DNA from: Limnomonas spitsbergensis
Lineage: Eukaryota > Chlorophyta > Chlorophyceae > Chlamydomonadales
Assembly (NCBI GenBank): GCA_037349105.1
Contig: JAYJMM010000041.1
Span: 930,001 to 994,000 of the forward strand
Direction of reading: 5' to 3'
Length of the DNA stretch: 64,000 bases
Part shown: piece after piece, positions 10,861 to 24,390 of the stretch
Position numbering within the stretch: position 1 is the first letter of the stretch
Layout: each line of letters opens with the position of its first letter
Notes under the pieces: generated by a model
Databases searched by the model: none
What the model saw: the letters and a program-made list of their open reading frames with translations, nothing else
Told to the model about the DNA's origin: nothing
Position numbers and translations under genes: made by a program

Positions 10861-13030
10861 CCCCCCCCCTTTCAGATGTTTGCGGTGGCTCGGGAGCTGG
10901 GAGAGATGAGCGAAGTGGGAGTGGAGGCCACGGCGCAAGGAGGGCACCATCATCCCTTCGACACAAGCAGGTACCCAATAACTCCCAGGGTCCATCACCC
11001 AGTTGCAGGCCCTCAGCCTCACCTGCCATCACACATTTGCAGAACCCCAGCCACACCTGCCATCACCCAGCTGCAGGCCCTCAGCCTCACCTGCCATCAC
11101 ACAGATGCAGAACCCCAGCCACACCTCCCATCACCCAGCTGCAGACCCTCAGCCTCACATGTCATCACATACTTGCAGAACCCCAGCCACACATGCCATC
11201 ACCCAGCTGCAGACCCTCAGCCTCACCTGCCATCACACAGATGCAGAACCCCAGCCACACATGCCATCACCCAGTTGCAGGCCCTCAGCCTCACCTGCCA
11301 TCACAAATTTGCAGAACCCCAGCCACACCTGCCATCACCCAGCTGCAGACCCTCAGCCTCACCTGCTATCACACATTTGCAGAACCCCAGCCACACCTGC
11401 CATCACCCAGCTGCAGGCCCTCACCCTCACCTGCCATCACACAGATGCAGAACCCCAGCCACACATGCCATCACCCAGTTGCATGCCCTCAGCATCACCT
11501 GCCTTCACACAGATGCAGAACCCCAGTTACACCTGTCATCACCCAGGTGCAGACCCTCAGCCTCACCTGCCATCACCCAGCTGCAGACCCTCAGCCTCAC
11601 CTGCCATCACACAGATGCAGAACCCCAGCCACACCTGCCATCACCCAGTTGCAGGCCCTCAGCCTCACCTGCCATCACAAACTTGCAGAACCCCAGCCAC
11701 ACCTGCCATCACCCAGCTGCAGACCCTCAGCCTCACCTGCCATCACACATTTGCAGAACCCCAGCCACACCTGCCATCACCCAGCTGCAGGCCCTCAGCC
11801 TCACCTGCCATCACACAGATGCAGAACCCCAGCCACACCTCCCATCACCCAGCTGCAGGCCCTCAGCCTCACATGTCATCACATACTTGCAGAACCCCAG
11901 CCACACATGCCATCACCCAGCTGCAGACCCTCAGCCTCACCTGCCATCACACAGATGCAGAACCCCAGCCACACCTGCCATCACCCAGTTGCAGGCCCTC
12001 AGCCTCACCTGCCATCACAAACTTGCAGAACCCCAGCCACACCTGCCATCACCCAGCTGCAGACCCTCAGCCTCACCTGCTATCACACATTTGCAGAACC
12101 CCAGCCACACCTGCCATCACCCAGCTGCAGGCCCTCAGCCTCACCTGCCATCACACAGATGAAGAACCCCAGCCACACCTCCCATCACCCAGCTGCAGAC
12201 CCTCAGCCTCACATGTCATCACATACTTGCAGAACCCCAGCCACACATGCCATCACCCAGCTGCAGACCCTCAGCCTCACCTGCCATCACACAGATGCAG
12301 AACCCAAGCCACACATGCCATCACCCAGTTGCAGGCCCTCAGCCTCACCTGCCATCACAAATTTGCAGAACCCCAGCCACACCTGCCATCACCCAGCTGC
12401 AGACCCTCAGCCTCACCTGCTATCACACATTTGCAGAAACCCAGCCACACCTGCCATCACCCAGCTGCAGGCCCTCACCCTCACGTGCCATCACACAGAT
12501 GCAGAACCCCAGCCACACATGCCATCACCCAGTTGCAGGCCCTCAGCATCACCTGCCTTCACACAGATGCAGAACCCCAGCCACACCTGCCATCACCCAG
12601 CTGCAGACCCTCAGCCTCACCTGCCATCACACAGATGCAGAACCCCAGCCACACATGCCATCACCCAGCTGCAGACCCTCAGCCTCACCTGCCATCACAT
12701 ACTTGCAGAACCCCAGCCACACATGCCATCACCCAGTTGCAGACCCTCAGCCTCACCTGCCATCACATATTTGCAGAACCCCAGCCACACCTGCCATCAC
12801 CCAGCTGCATGCCCCCAGCCTCACCTGCCATCACACATTTGCAGAACCCCAGTTACACCTGTCATCACCCAGGTGCAGACCCTCAGCCTCACCTGCCATC
12901 ACCCAGCTGCAGACCCTCAGCCTCACCTGCCATCACACAGATGCAGAACCCTAGCCACACCTGCCATCACCCAGTTGCAGGCCCTCAGCCATACATGCAA
13001 TCACCCAGTTACAGACCTTCAGCAATGCCT
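10861..13030. repeat. Unit 10: class T (C9) insert (10861-10990) + 60 monomers
   Basis: 2,170-bp unit with an even monomer count. The first 16 monomers match unit 12. Monomer 11501-11534 is a hybrid: B head GCCTTCACACAGATG with the CCCCAGTTACACC tail of another monomer. After an A-A step the sequence switches near 11.58 kb into a copy of unit 8 from about 8.43 kb on. The first C9 insert in the window is here, where CT-C7 has become C9. Confidence 0.94.
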
Positions 13031-14010
13031 CTCCCCCCCTTTCAGATGTCTGCGGTGGCTCGGGAGCTGGGAGAGATGAGCGAAGTGGGAGTGGAGGCCA
13101 CGGCGCAAGGAGGGCACCATCATCCCTTCGACACAAGCAGGTACCCAATAACTCCCAGGGTCCATCACCCAGTTGCAGGCCCTCAGCCTCACCTGCCATC
13201 ACACATTTGCAGAACCCCAGCCACACCTGCCATCACCCAGCTGCAGGCCCTCAGCCTTACCTGCCATCACACAGATGCAGAACCCCAGCCACACCTCCCA
13301 TCACCCAGCTGCAGACCCTCAGCCTCACATGTCATCACATACTTGCAGAACCCCAGCCACACATGCCATCACCCAGCTGCAGACCCTCAGCCTCACCTGC
13401 CATCACACAGATGCAGAACCCCAGCCACACCTCCCATCACCCAGCTGCAGACCCTCAGCCTCACCTGCCATCACAAATTTGCAGAACCCCAGCCACACCT
13501 GCCATCACCCAGCTGCAGACCCTCAGCCTCACCTGCTATAACACATTTGCAGAACCCCAGCCACACCTGCCATCACCCAGCTGCAGGCCCTCACCCTCAC
13601 CTGCCATCACACAGATGCAGAACCCCAGCCACACATGCCATCAACCAGTTGCAGGCCCTCAGCATCACCTGCCTTCACACAGATGCAGAACCCCAGCCAC
13701 ACCTGCCATCACCCAGCTGCAGACCCTCAGCCTCACCTGCCATCACACAGATGCAGAACCCCAGCCACACATGCCATCACCCAGCTGCAGACCCTCAGCC
13801 TCACCTGTCATCACATACTTGCAGAACCCCAGCCACACATGCCAACACCCAGTTGCATACACTCAGCCTCACATGCCATCACATATTTGCAGAACCCCAG
13901 CCTCACCTGCCATCACACAGATGCAGAACCCTAGCCACACCTGCCATCACCCAGTTGCAGGCCCTCAGCCATACATGCAATCACCCAGTTACAGACCTTT
14001 AGCAATGCCT
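13031..14010. repeat. Unit 11: class S insert (13031-13160) + 25 monomers
   Basis: Second copy of unit 9, 3,150 bp downstream. The insert core reads ATGTCTGCGG, a T-to-C change seen in no other copy. CATCAACCAGTTG is kept, and CCCTCACCCTC is present instead of unit 9's AACC. Confidence 0.95.
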
Positions 14011-14854
14011 CCCCCCCCCTTTCAGATGTTTGCGGTGGCTCGGGAGCTGGGAGAGATGAGCGAAGTGGGAGTGGAGGCCACGGCGCAAGGAGGGCACCAT
14101 CATCCCTTCGACACAAGCAGGTACCCAATAACTCCCAGGGTCCATCACCCAGTTGCAGGCCCTCAGCCTCACCTGCCATCACACATTTGCAGAACCCCAG
14201 CCACACCTGCCATCACCCAGCTGCAGGCCCTCAGCCTCACCTGCCATCACACAGATGCAGAACCCCAGCCACACCTCCCATCACCCAGCTGCAGACCCTC
14301 AGCCTCACATGTCATCACATACTTGCAGAACCCCAGCCACACATGCCATCACCCAGCTGCAGACCCTCAGCCTCACCTGCCATCACACAGATGCAGAACC
14401 CCAGCCACACATGCCATCACCCAGTTGCAGGCCCTCAGCCTCACCTGCCATCACAAATTTGCAGAACCCCAGCCACACCTGCCATCACCCAGCTGCAGAC
14501 CCTCAGCCTCACCTGCTATCACACATTTGCAGAACCCCAGCCACACCTGCCATCACCCAGCTGCAGGCCCTCACCCTCACCTGCCATCACACAGATGCAG
14601 AACCCCAGCCACACATGCCATCACCCAGTTGCATGCCCTCAGCATCACCTGCCTTCACACAGATGCAGAACCCCAGTTACACCTGTCATCACCCAGGTGC
14701 AGACCCTCAGCCTCACCTGCCATCACCCAGCTGCAGACCCTCAGCCTCACCTGCCATCACACAGATGCAGAACCCTAGCCACACCTGCCATCACCCAGTT
14801 GCAGGCCCTCAGCCATACATGCAATCACCCAGTTACAGACCTTCAGCAATGCCT
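14011..14854. repeat. Unit 12: class T (C9) insert (14011-14140) + 21 monomers
   Basis: 844-bp unit. It carries the same hybrid monomer as unit 10 (14651-14684), but then runs straight through CAGGTG, an A-A step and CCCTAGCC to the next insert. It is thus a shortened form in which about four monomers are missing relative to the 980-bp unit. Confidence 0.95.
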
Positions 14855-15834
14855 CTCCCCCCCTTTCAGATGTTTGCGGTGGCTCGGGAGCTGGGAGAGA
14901 TGAGCGAAGTGGGAGTGGAGGCCACGGCGCAAGGAGGGCACCATCATCCCTTCGACACAAGCAGGTACCCAATAACTCCCAGGGTCCATCACCCAGTTGC
15001 AGGCCCTCAGCCTCACCTGCCATCACACATTTGCAGAACCCCAGCCACACCTGCCATCACCCAGCTGCAGGCCCTCAGCCTTACCTGCCATCACACAGAT
15101 GCAGAACCCCAGCCACACCTCCCATCACCCAGCTGCAGACCCTCAGCCTCACATGTCATCACATACTTGCAGAACCCCAGCCACACATGCCATCACCCAG
15201 CTGCAGACCCTCAGCCTCACCTGCCATCACACAGATGCAGAACCCCAGCCACACCTCCCATCACCCAGCTGCAGACCCTCAGCCTCACCTGCCATCACAA
15301 ATTTGCAGAACCCCAGCCACACCTGCCATCACCCAGCTGCAGACCCTCAGCCTCACCTGCTATAACACATTTGCAGAACCCCAGCCACACCTGCCATCAC
15401 CCAGCTGCAGGCCCTCACCCTCACCTGCCATCACACAGATGCAGAACCCCAGCCACACATGCCATCAACCAGTTGCAGGCCCTCAGCATCACCTGCCTTC
15501 ACACAGATGCAGAACCCCAGCCACACCTGCCATCACCCAGCTGCAGACCCTCAGCCTCACCTGCCATCACACAGATGCAGAACCCCAGCCACACATGCCA
15601 TCACCCAGCTGCAGACCCTCAGCCTCACCTGTCATCACATACTTGCAGAACCCCAGCCACACATGCCAACACCCAGTTGCATAAACTCAGCCTCACATGC
15701 CATCACATATTTGCAGAACCCCAGCCTCACCTGCCATCACACATATGCAGAACCCTAGCCACACCTGCCATCACCCAGTTGCAGGCCCTCAGCCATACAT
15801 GCAATCACCCAGTTACAGACCTTTAGCAATGCCT
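14855..15834. repeat. Unit 13: class S insert (14855-14984) + 25 monomers
   Basis: 980-bp unit like 9 and 11 (CAGCCTTACC, CATCAACCAG). Near its end it has GCATAAACTC (TAA) at about 15,680 and an ACATATGCAG monomer near 15,742. Both reappear 4,802 bp downstream. Confidence 0.95.
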
Positions 15835-16950
15835 CCCCCCCCCTTTCAGATGTTTGCGGTGGCTCGGGAGCTGGGAGAGATGAGCGAAGTGGGAGTGGAG
15901 GCCACGGCGCAAGGAGGGCACCATCATCCCTTCGACACAAGCAGGTACCCAATAACTCCCAGGGTCCATCACCCAGTTGCAGGCCCTCAGCCTCACCTGC
16001 CATCACACATTTGCAGAACCCCAGCCACACCTGCCATCACCCAGCTGCAGGCCCTCAGCCTCACCTGCCATCACACAGATGCAGAACCCCAGCCACACCT
16101 CCCATCACCCAGCTGCAGACCCTCAGCCTCACATGTCATCACATACTTGCAGAACCCCAGCCACACATGCCATCACCCAGCTGCAGACCCTCAGCCTCAC
16201 CTGCCATCACACAGATGCAGAACCCCAGCCACACATGCCATCACCCAGTTGCAGGCCCTCAGCCTCACCTGCCATCACAAATTTGCAGAACCCCAGCCAC
16301 ACCTGCCATCACCCAGCTGCAGACCCTCAGCCTCACCTGCTATCACACATTTGCAGAAACCCAGCCACACCTGCCATCACCCAGCTGCAGGCCCTCACCC
16401 TCACGTGCCATCACACAGATGCAGAACCCCAGCCACACATGCCATCACCCAGCTGCAGGCCATCAGCATCACCTGCCTTCACACAGATGCAGAACCCCAG
16501 CCACACCTGCCATCACCCAGCTGCAGACCCTCAGCCTCACCTGCCATCACACAGATGCAGAACCCCAGCCACACATGCCATCACCCAGCTGCAGACCCTC
16601 AGCCTCACCTGTCATCACATACTTGCAGAACCCCAGCCACACATGCCATCACCCAGTTGCAGACCCTCAGCCTCACCTGCCATCACATATTTGCAGAACC
16701 CCAGCCACACCTGCCATCACCCAGCTGCATGCCCCCAGCCTCACCTGACATCACACATTTGCAGAACCCCAGCCACACCTGCCATCACCCAGGTGCAGAC
16801 CCTCAGCCTCACCTGCCATCACCCAGCTGCAGACCCTCAGCCTCACCTGCCATCACACAGATGCAGAACCCTAGCCACACCTGCCATCACCCAGTTGCAG
16901 GCCCTCAGCCATACATGCAATCACCCAGTTACAGACCTTCAGCAATGCCT
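15835..16950. repeat. Unit 14: class T (C9) insert (15835-15964) + 29 monomers
   Basis: 1,116-bp unit, first full member of the 4,802-bp block. It carries CACGTG near 16,404, the private GCAGGCCATCAGC monomer near 16,460 and CCTGACATCAC (TGA) near 16,747. It is repeated as unit 18. Confidence 0.95.
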
Positions 16951-18473
16951 CTCCCCCCTTTCAGATGTTTGCGGTGGCTCGGGAGCTGGGAGAGATGAGC
17001 GAAGTGGGAGTGGAGGCCACGGCGCAAGGAGGGCACCATCATCCCTTCGACACAAGCAGGAACCCAATAACTCCCAGGGGCCATCACCCAGTTGCAGGCC
17101 CTCAGCCTCACCTGCCATCACACATTTGCAGAACCCCAGCCACACCTGCCATCACCCAGCTGCAGGCCCTCAGCCTCACCTGCCATCACACAGATGCAGA
17201 ACCCCAGCCACACCTCCCATCACCCAGCTGCAGACCCTCAGCCTCACATGTCATCACATACTTGCAGAACCCCAGCCACACATGCCATCACCCAGCTGCA
17301 GACCCTCAGCCTCACCTGCCATCACACAGATGCAGAACCCCAGCCACACATGCCATCACCCAGTTGCAGGCCCTCAGCCTCACCTGCCATCACAAATTTG
17401 CAGAACCCCAGCCACACCTGCCATCACCCAGCTGCAGACCCTCAGCCTCACCTGCCATCACACAGATGCAGAACCCCAGCCACACATGCCATCACCCAGT
17501 TGCAGGCCCTCAGCCTCACCTGCCATCACAAATTTGCAGAACCCCAGCCACACCTGCCATCACCCAGCTGCAGACCCTCAGCCTCACCTGCTATCACACA
17601 TTTGCAGAACCCCAGCCACACCTGCCATCACCCAGCTGCAGGCCCTCACCCTCACCTGTCATCACACAGATGCAGAACCCCAGCCACACATGCCATCACC
17701 CAGTTGCATGCCCTCAGCATCACCTGCCTTCACACAGATGCAGAACCCCAGCCACACCTGCCATCACCCAGCTGCAGACCCTCAGCCTCACCTGCCATCA
17801 CACAGATGCAGAACCCCAGCCACACCTGCCATCACCCAGCTGCAGACCCTCAGCCTCACCTGCTATCACACATTTGCAGAAACCCAGCCACACCTGCCAT
17901 CACCCAGCTGCAGGCCCTCACCCTCACGTGCCATCACACAGATGCAGAACCCCAGCCACACATGCCATCACCCAGCTGCAGGCCATCAGCATCACCTGCC
18001 TTCACACAGATGCAGAACCCCAGCCACACCTGCCATCACCCAGCTGCAGACCCTCAGCCTCACCTGCCATCACACAGATGCAGAACCCCAGCCACACATG
18101 CCATCACCCAGCTGCAGACCCTCAGCCTCACCTGTCATCACATACTTGCAGAACCCCAGCCACACATGCCATCACCCAGTTGCAGACCCTCAGCCTCACC
18201 TGCCATCACATATTTGCAGAACCCCAGCCACACCTGCCATCACCCAGCTGCATGCCCCCAGCCTCACCTGACATCACACATTTGCAGAACCCCAGCCACA
18301 CCTGCCATCACCCAGGTGCAGACCCTCAGCCTCACCTGCCATCACCCAGCTGCAGACCCTCAGCCTCACCTGCCATCACACAGATGCAGAACCCTAGCCA
18401 CACCTGCCATCACCCAGTTGCAGGCCCTCAGCCATACATGCAATCACCCAGTTACAGACCTTCAGCAATGCCT
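16951..18473. repeat. Unit 15: class D insert (16951-17079, CT-C6-TTT) + 41 monomers
   Basis: The insert is one base shorter in the poly-C. It has GGAACC for GGTACC, so both the GT and the KpnI site are lost, and it ends CCAGGGG so that the next monomer keeps its consensus G. The long block joins two partly duplicated stretches, with GTCATCACACAG near 17,660 and CACGTG near 17,928. It is repeated as unit 19. Confidence 0.95.
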
Positions 18474-19588
18474 CTCCCCCCTTTCAGATGTTTGCGGTGG
18501 CTCGGGAGCTGGGAGAGATGAGCGAAGTGGGAGTGGAGGCCACGGCGCAAGGAGGACACCATCATCCCTTCGACACATGCAGGAACCCAATAACTCCCAG
18601 GGGCCATCACCCAGTTGCAGGCCCTCAGCCTCACCTGCCATCACACATTTGCAGAACCCTAGCCACACCTGCCATCACCCAGCTGCAGGCCCTCAGCCTC
18701 ACCTGCCATCACACAGATGCAGAACCCCAGCCACACCTCCCATCACCCAGCTGCAGACCCTCAGCCTCACATGTCATCACATACTTGCAGAACCCCAGCC
18801 ACACATGCCATCACCCAGCTGCAGACCCTCAGCCTCACCTGCCATCACACAGATGCAGAACCCCAGCCACACATGCCATCACCCAGTTGCAGGCCCTCAG
18901 CCTCACCTGCCATCACAAATTTGCAGAACCCCAGCCACACCTGCCATCACCCAGCTGCAGACCCTCAGCCTCACCTGCCATCACACAGATGCAGAACCCC
19001 AGCCACACATGCCATCACCCAGTTGCAGGCCCTCAGCCTCACCTGCCATCACAAATTTGCAGAACCCCAGCCACACCTGCCATCACCCAGCTGCAGACCC
19101 TCAGCCTCACCTGCTATCACACATTTGCAGAACCCCAGCCACACCTGCCATCACCCAGCTGCAGGCCCTCACCCTCACCTGTCATCACACAGATGCAGAA
19201 CCCCAGCCACACATGCCATCACCCAGTTGCATGCCCTCAGCATCACCTGCCTTCACACAGATGCAGAACCCCAGCCACACCTGCCATCACCCAGCTGCAG
19301 ACCCTCAGCCTCACCTGCCATCACACAGATGCAGAACCCCAGCCACACATGCCATCACCCAGCTGCAGACCCTCAGCCTCACCTGTCATCATATACTTGC
19401 AGAACCCCAGCCACACATGCCATCACCCAGTTGCAGACACTCAGCCTCACCTGCCATCACATATTTGCAGAACCCCAGCCTCACCTGCCATCACACAGAT
19501 GCAGAACCCCAGCCACACCTGCCATCACCCAGTTGCAGGCCCTCAGCCATACATGCAATCACCCAGTTAGAGACCTTCAGCAATGCCT
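18474..19588. repeat. Unit 16: class D insert (18474-18602, CT-C6-TTT) + 29 monomers
   Basis: The core differs from insert 15 by GGAGGACACC and ACACATGCAGG. The first block monomers include AACCCTAGCC, a stop early in the block. A private T at about 19,391 (ATCATATACTTG) separates it from its copy, unit 20. The last monomer is GTTAGAG (TAG). Confidence 0.95.
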
Positions 19589-20636
19589 CTCCCCCCCTTT
19601 CAGATGTTTGCGGTGGCTCGGGAGCTGGGAGAGATGGGCGAAGTGGGAGTGGAGGCCACGGCGCAAGGAGGGCACCATCATCTCTTCGACACAAGCAGGT
19701 ACCCAATAACTCCCAGGGTCCATCACCCAGTTGCAGGCCCTCAGCCTCACCTGCCATCACACATTTTCAGAACCCAAGCCACACCTGCCATCACCCAGCT
19801 GCAGGCCCTCAGCCTCACCGGCCATCACACAGATGCAGAACCCCAGCCACACCTCCCATCACCCAGCTGCAGACCCTCAGCCTCACATGTCATCACATAC
19901 TTGCAGAACCCCAGCCACACATGCCATCACCCAGCTGCAGACCCTCAGCCTCACCTGCCATCACACAGATGCAGAACCCCAGCCACACATGCCATCACCC
20001 AGTTGCAGGCCCTCAGCCTCACCTGCCATCACAAATTTGCAGAAACCCAGCCACACCTGCCATCACCCAGCTGCAGACCCTCAGCCTCACCTGCTATCAC
20101 ACATTTGCAGAACCCCAGCCACACCTGCCATCACCCAGCTGCAGACCCTCACCCTCACCTGCCATCACACAGATGCAGAACCCCAGCCACACATGCCATC
20201 ACCCAGTTGCATGCCCTCAGCATCACCTGCCTTCACACAGATGCAGAACCCCAGCCACACCTGCCATCACCCAGCTGCAGACCCTCAGCCTCACCTGCCA
20301 TCACAAATTTGCAGAACCCCAGCCTCACATGCCATCACCCAGCTGCAGACCCTCAGCCTCACCTGCCATCACACAGATGCAGAACCCCAGCCACACATGC
20401 CATCACCCAGCTGCAGACCCTCAGCCTCACCTGTCATCACATACTTGCAGAACCCCAGCCACACATGCCAACACCCAGTTGCATAAACTCAGCCTCACAT
20501 GCCATCACATATTTGCAGAACCCCAGCCTCACCTGCCATCACACATATGCAGAACCCTAGCCACACCTGCCATCACCCAGTTGCAGGCCCTCAGCCATAC
20601 ATGCAATCACCCAGTTACAGACCTTTAGCAATGCCT
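19589..20636. repeat. Unit 17: class Rg insert (19589-19718) + 27 monomers
   Basis: The core has GATGGGCG and CATCTCTTCG. The next monomers are distinctive: ACATTTTCAGAACCCAAGCC (one G-to-T removes the usual TTTGCAG), then CACCGGCC. A private A near 20,045 (CAGAAACCCAG) is absent from the copy 4,802 bp downstream. GCATAAACTC lies near 20,480. Confidence 0.95.
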
Positions 20637-21752
20637 CCCCCCCCCTTTCAGATGTTTGCGGTGGCTCGGGAGCTGGGAGAGATGAGCGAAGTGGGAGTGG
20701 AGGCCACGGCGCAAGGAGGGCACCATCATCCCTTCGACACAAGCAGGTACCCAATAACTCCCAGGGTCCATCACCCAGTTGCAGGCCCTCAGCCTCACCT
20801 GCCATCACACATTTGCAGAACCCCAGCCACACCTGCCATCACCCAGCTGCAGGCCCTCAGCCTCACCTGCCATCACACAGATGCAGAACCCCAGCCACAC
20901 CTCCCATCACCCAGCTGCAGACCCTCAGCCTCACATGTCATCACATACTTGCAGAACCCCAGCCACACATGCCATCACCCAGCTGCAGACCCTCAGCCTC
21001 ACCTGCCATCACACAGATGCAGAACCCCAGCCACACATGCCATCACCCAGTTGCAGGCCCTCAGCCTCACCTGCCATCACAAATTTGCAGAACCCCAGCC
21101 ACACCTGCCATCACCCAGCTGCAGACCCTCAGCCTCACCTGCTATCACACATTTGCAGAAACCCAGCCACACCTGCCATCACCCAGCTGCAGGCCCTCAC
21201 CCTCACGTGCCATCACACAGATGCAGAACCCCAGCCACACATGCCATCACCCAGCTGCAGGCCATCAGCATCACCTGCCTTCACACAGATGCAGAACCCC
21301 AGCCACACCTGCCATCACCCAGCTGCAGACCCTCAGCCTCACCTGCCATCACACAGATGCAGAACCCCAGCCACACATGCCATCACCCAGCTGCAGACCC
21401 TCAGCCTCACCTGTCATCACATACTTGCAGAACCCCAGCCACACATGCCATCACCCAGTTGCAGACCCTCAGCCTCACCTGCCATCACATATTTGCAGAA
21501 CCCCAGCCACACCTGCCATCACCCAGCTGCATGCCCCCAGCCTCACCTGACATCACACATTTGCAGAACCCCAGCCACACCTGCCATCACCCAGGTGCAG
21601 ACCCTCAGCCTCACCTGCCATCACCCAGCTGCAGACCCTCAGCCTCACCTGCCATCACACAGATGCAGAACCCTAGCCACACCTGCCATCACCCAGTTGC
21701 AGGCCCTCAGCCATACATGCAATCACCCAGTTACAGACCTTCAGCAATGCCT
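20637..21752. repeat. Unit 18: class T (C9) insert (20637-20766) + 29 monomers
   Basis: Copy of unit 14 at +4,802 bp. I saw no difference between the two. Confidence 0.95.
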
Positions 21753-23275
21753 CTCCCCCCTTTCAGATGTTTGCGGTGGCTCGGGAGCTGGGAGAGATGA
21801 GCGAAGTGGGAGTGGAGGCCACGGCGCAAGGAGGGCACCATCATCCCTTCGACACAAGCAGGAACCCAATAACTCCCAGGGGCCATCACCCAGTTGCAGG
21901 CCCTCAGCCTCACCTGCCATCACACATTTGCAGAACCCCAGCCACACCTGCCATCACCCAGCTGCAGGCCCTCAGCCTCACCTGCCATCACACAGATGCA
22001 GAACCCCAGCCACACCTCCCATCACCCAGCTGCAGACCCTCAGCCTCACATGTCATCACATACTTGCAGAACCCCAGCCACACATGCCATCACCCAGCTG
22101 CAGACCCTCAGCCTCACCTGCCATCACACAGATGCAGAACCCCAGCCACACATGCCATCACCCAGTTGCAGGCCCTCAGCCTCACCTGCCATCACAAATT
22201 TGCAGAACCCCAGCCACACCTGCCATCACCCAGCTGCAGACCCTCAGCCTCACCTGCCATCACACAGATGCAGAACCCCAGCCACACATGCCATCACCCA
22301 GTTGCAGGCCCTCAGCCTCACCTGCCATCACAAATTTGCAGAACCCCAGCCACACCTGCCATCACCCAGCTGCAGACCCTCAGCCTCACCTGCTATCACA
22401 CATTTGCAGAACCCCAGCCACACCTGCCATCACCCAGCTGCAGGCCCTCACCCTCACCTGTCATCACACAGATGCAGAACCCCAGCCACACATGCCATCA
22501 CCCAGTTGCATGCCCTCAGCATCACCTGCCTTCACACAGATGCAGAACCCCAGCCACACCTGCCATCACCCAGCTGCAGACCCTCAGCCTCACCTGCCAT
22601 CACACAGATGCAGAACCCCAGCCACACCTGCCATCACCCAGCTGCAGACCCTCAGCCTCACCTGCTATCACACATTTGCAGAAACCCAGCCACACCTGCC
22701 ATCACCCAGCTGCAGGCCCTCACCCTCACGTGCCATCACACAGATGCAGAACCCCAGCCACACATGCCATCACCCAGCTGCAGGCCATCAGCATCACCTG
22801 CCTTCACACAGATGCAGAACCCCAGCCACACCTGCCATCACCCAGCTGCAGACCCTCAGCCTCACCTGCCATCACACAGATGCAGAACCCCAGCCACACA
22901 TGCCATCACCCAGCTGCAGACCCTCAGCCTCACCTGTCATCACATACTTGCAGAACCCCAGCCACACATGCCATCACCCAGTTGCAGACCCTCAGCCTCA
23001 CCTGCCATCACATATTTGCAGAACCCCAGCCACACCTGCCATCACCCAGCTGCATGCCCCCAGCCTCACCTGACATCACACATTTGCAGAACCCCAGCCA
23101 CACCTGCCATCACCCAGGTGCAGACCCTCAGCCTCACCTGCCATCACCCAGCTGCAGACCCTCAGCCTCACCTGCCATCACACAGATGCAGAACCCTAGC
23201 CACACCTGCCATCACCCAGTTGCAGGCCCTCAGCCATACATGCAATCACCCAGTTACAGACCTTCAGCAATGCCT
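21753..23275. repeat. Unit 19: class D insert (21753-21881, CT-C6-TTT) + 41 monomers
   Basis: Copy of unit 15 at +4,802 bp, with the same GGAACC, CACGTG and CCTGACATC landmarks. Confidence 0.95.
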
Positions 23276-24390
23276 CTCCCCCCTTTCAGATGTTTGCGGT
23301 GGCTCGGGAGCTGGGAGAGATGAGCGAAGTGGGAGTGGAGGCCACGGCGCAAGGAGGACACCATCATCCCTTCGACACATGCAGGAACCCAATAACTCCC
23401 AGGGGCCATCACCCAGTTGCAGGCCCTCAGCCTCACCTGCCATCACACATTTGCAGAACCCTAGCCACACCTGCCATCACCCAGCTGCAGGCCCTCAGCC
23501 TCACCTGCCATCACACAGATGCAGAACCCCAGCCACACCTCCCATCACCCAGCTGCAGACCCTCAGCCTCACATGTCATCACATACTTGCAGAACCCCAG
23601 CCACACATGCCATCACCCAGCTGCAGACCCTCAGCCTCACCTGCCATCACACAGATGCAGAACCCCAGCCACACATGCCATCACCCAGTTGCAGGCCCTC
23701 AGCCTCACCTGCCATCACAAATTTGCAGAACCCCAGCCACACCTGCCATCACCCAGCTGCAGACCCTCAGCCTCACCTGCCATCACACAGATGCAGAACC
23801 CCAGCCACACATGCCATCACCCAGTTGCAGGCCCTCAGCCTCACCTGCCATCACAAATTTGCAGAACCCCAGCCACACCTGCCATCACCCAGCTGCAGAC
23901 CCTCAGCCTCACCTGCTATCACACATTTGCAGAACCCCAGCCACACCTGCCATCACCCAGCTGCAGGCCCTCACCCTCACCTGTCATCACACAGATGCAG
24001 AACCCCAGCCACACATGCCATCACCCAGTTGCATGCCCTCAGCATCACCTGCCTTCACACAGATGCAGAACCCCAGCCACACCTGCCATCACCCAGCTGC
24101 AGACCCTCAGCCTCACCTGCCATCACACAGATGCAGAACCCCAGCCACACATGCCATCACCCAGCTGCAGACCCTCAGCCTCACCTGTCATCACATACTT
24201 GCAGAACCCCAGCCACACATGCCATCACCCAGTTGCAGACACTCAGCCTCACCTGCCATCACATATTTGCAGAACCCCAGCCTCACCTGCCATCACACAG
24301 ATGCAGAACCCCAGCCACACCTGCCATCACCCAGTTGCAGGCCCTCAGCCATACATGCAATCACCCAGTTAGAGACCTTCAGCAATGCCT
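23276..24390. repeat. Unit 20: class D insert (23276-23404, CT-C6-TTT) + 29 monomers
   Basis: Copy of unit 16 at +4,802 bp, except that it has the common ATCACATACTTG where unit 16 has ATCATATACTTG. GGAGGACACC and ACACATGCAGG are shared. Confidence 0.95.

Larger units (their letters stand above)
8430..14730. repeat. 3,150-bp tandem duplication (about 8.43-11.58 and 11.58-14.73 kb)
   Basis: Landmarks repeat at +3,150 bp: the GTTGCAGG/ACAAACTTG stretch, CAGATGAAG, AACCCAAGCC, inserts 9/11 and 10/12, CATCAACCAG and the hybrid CAGTTACACC monomer. Differences seen: GCTATC against GCCATC (8,590/11,740), ATGTTT against ATGTCT in the insert, and CAACCTC against CACCCTC. The junction lies in unit 10 at about 11.58 kb. 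Ends are placed to within one monomer or so. Confidence 0.88.
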
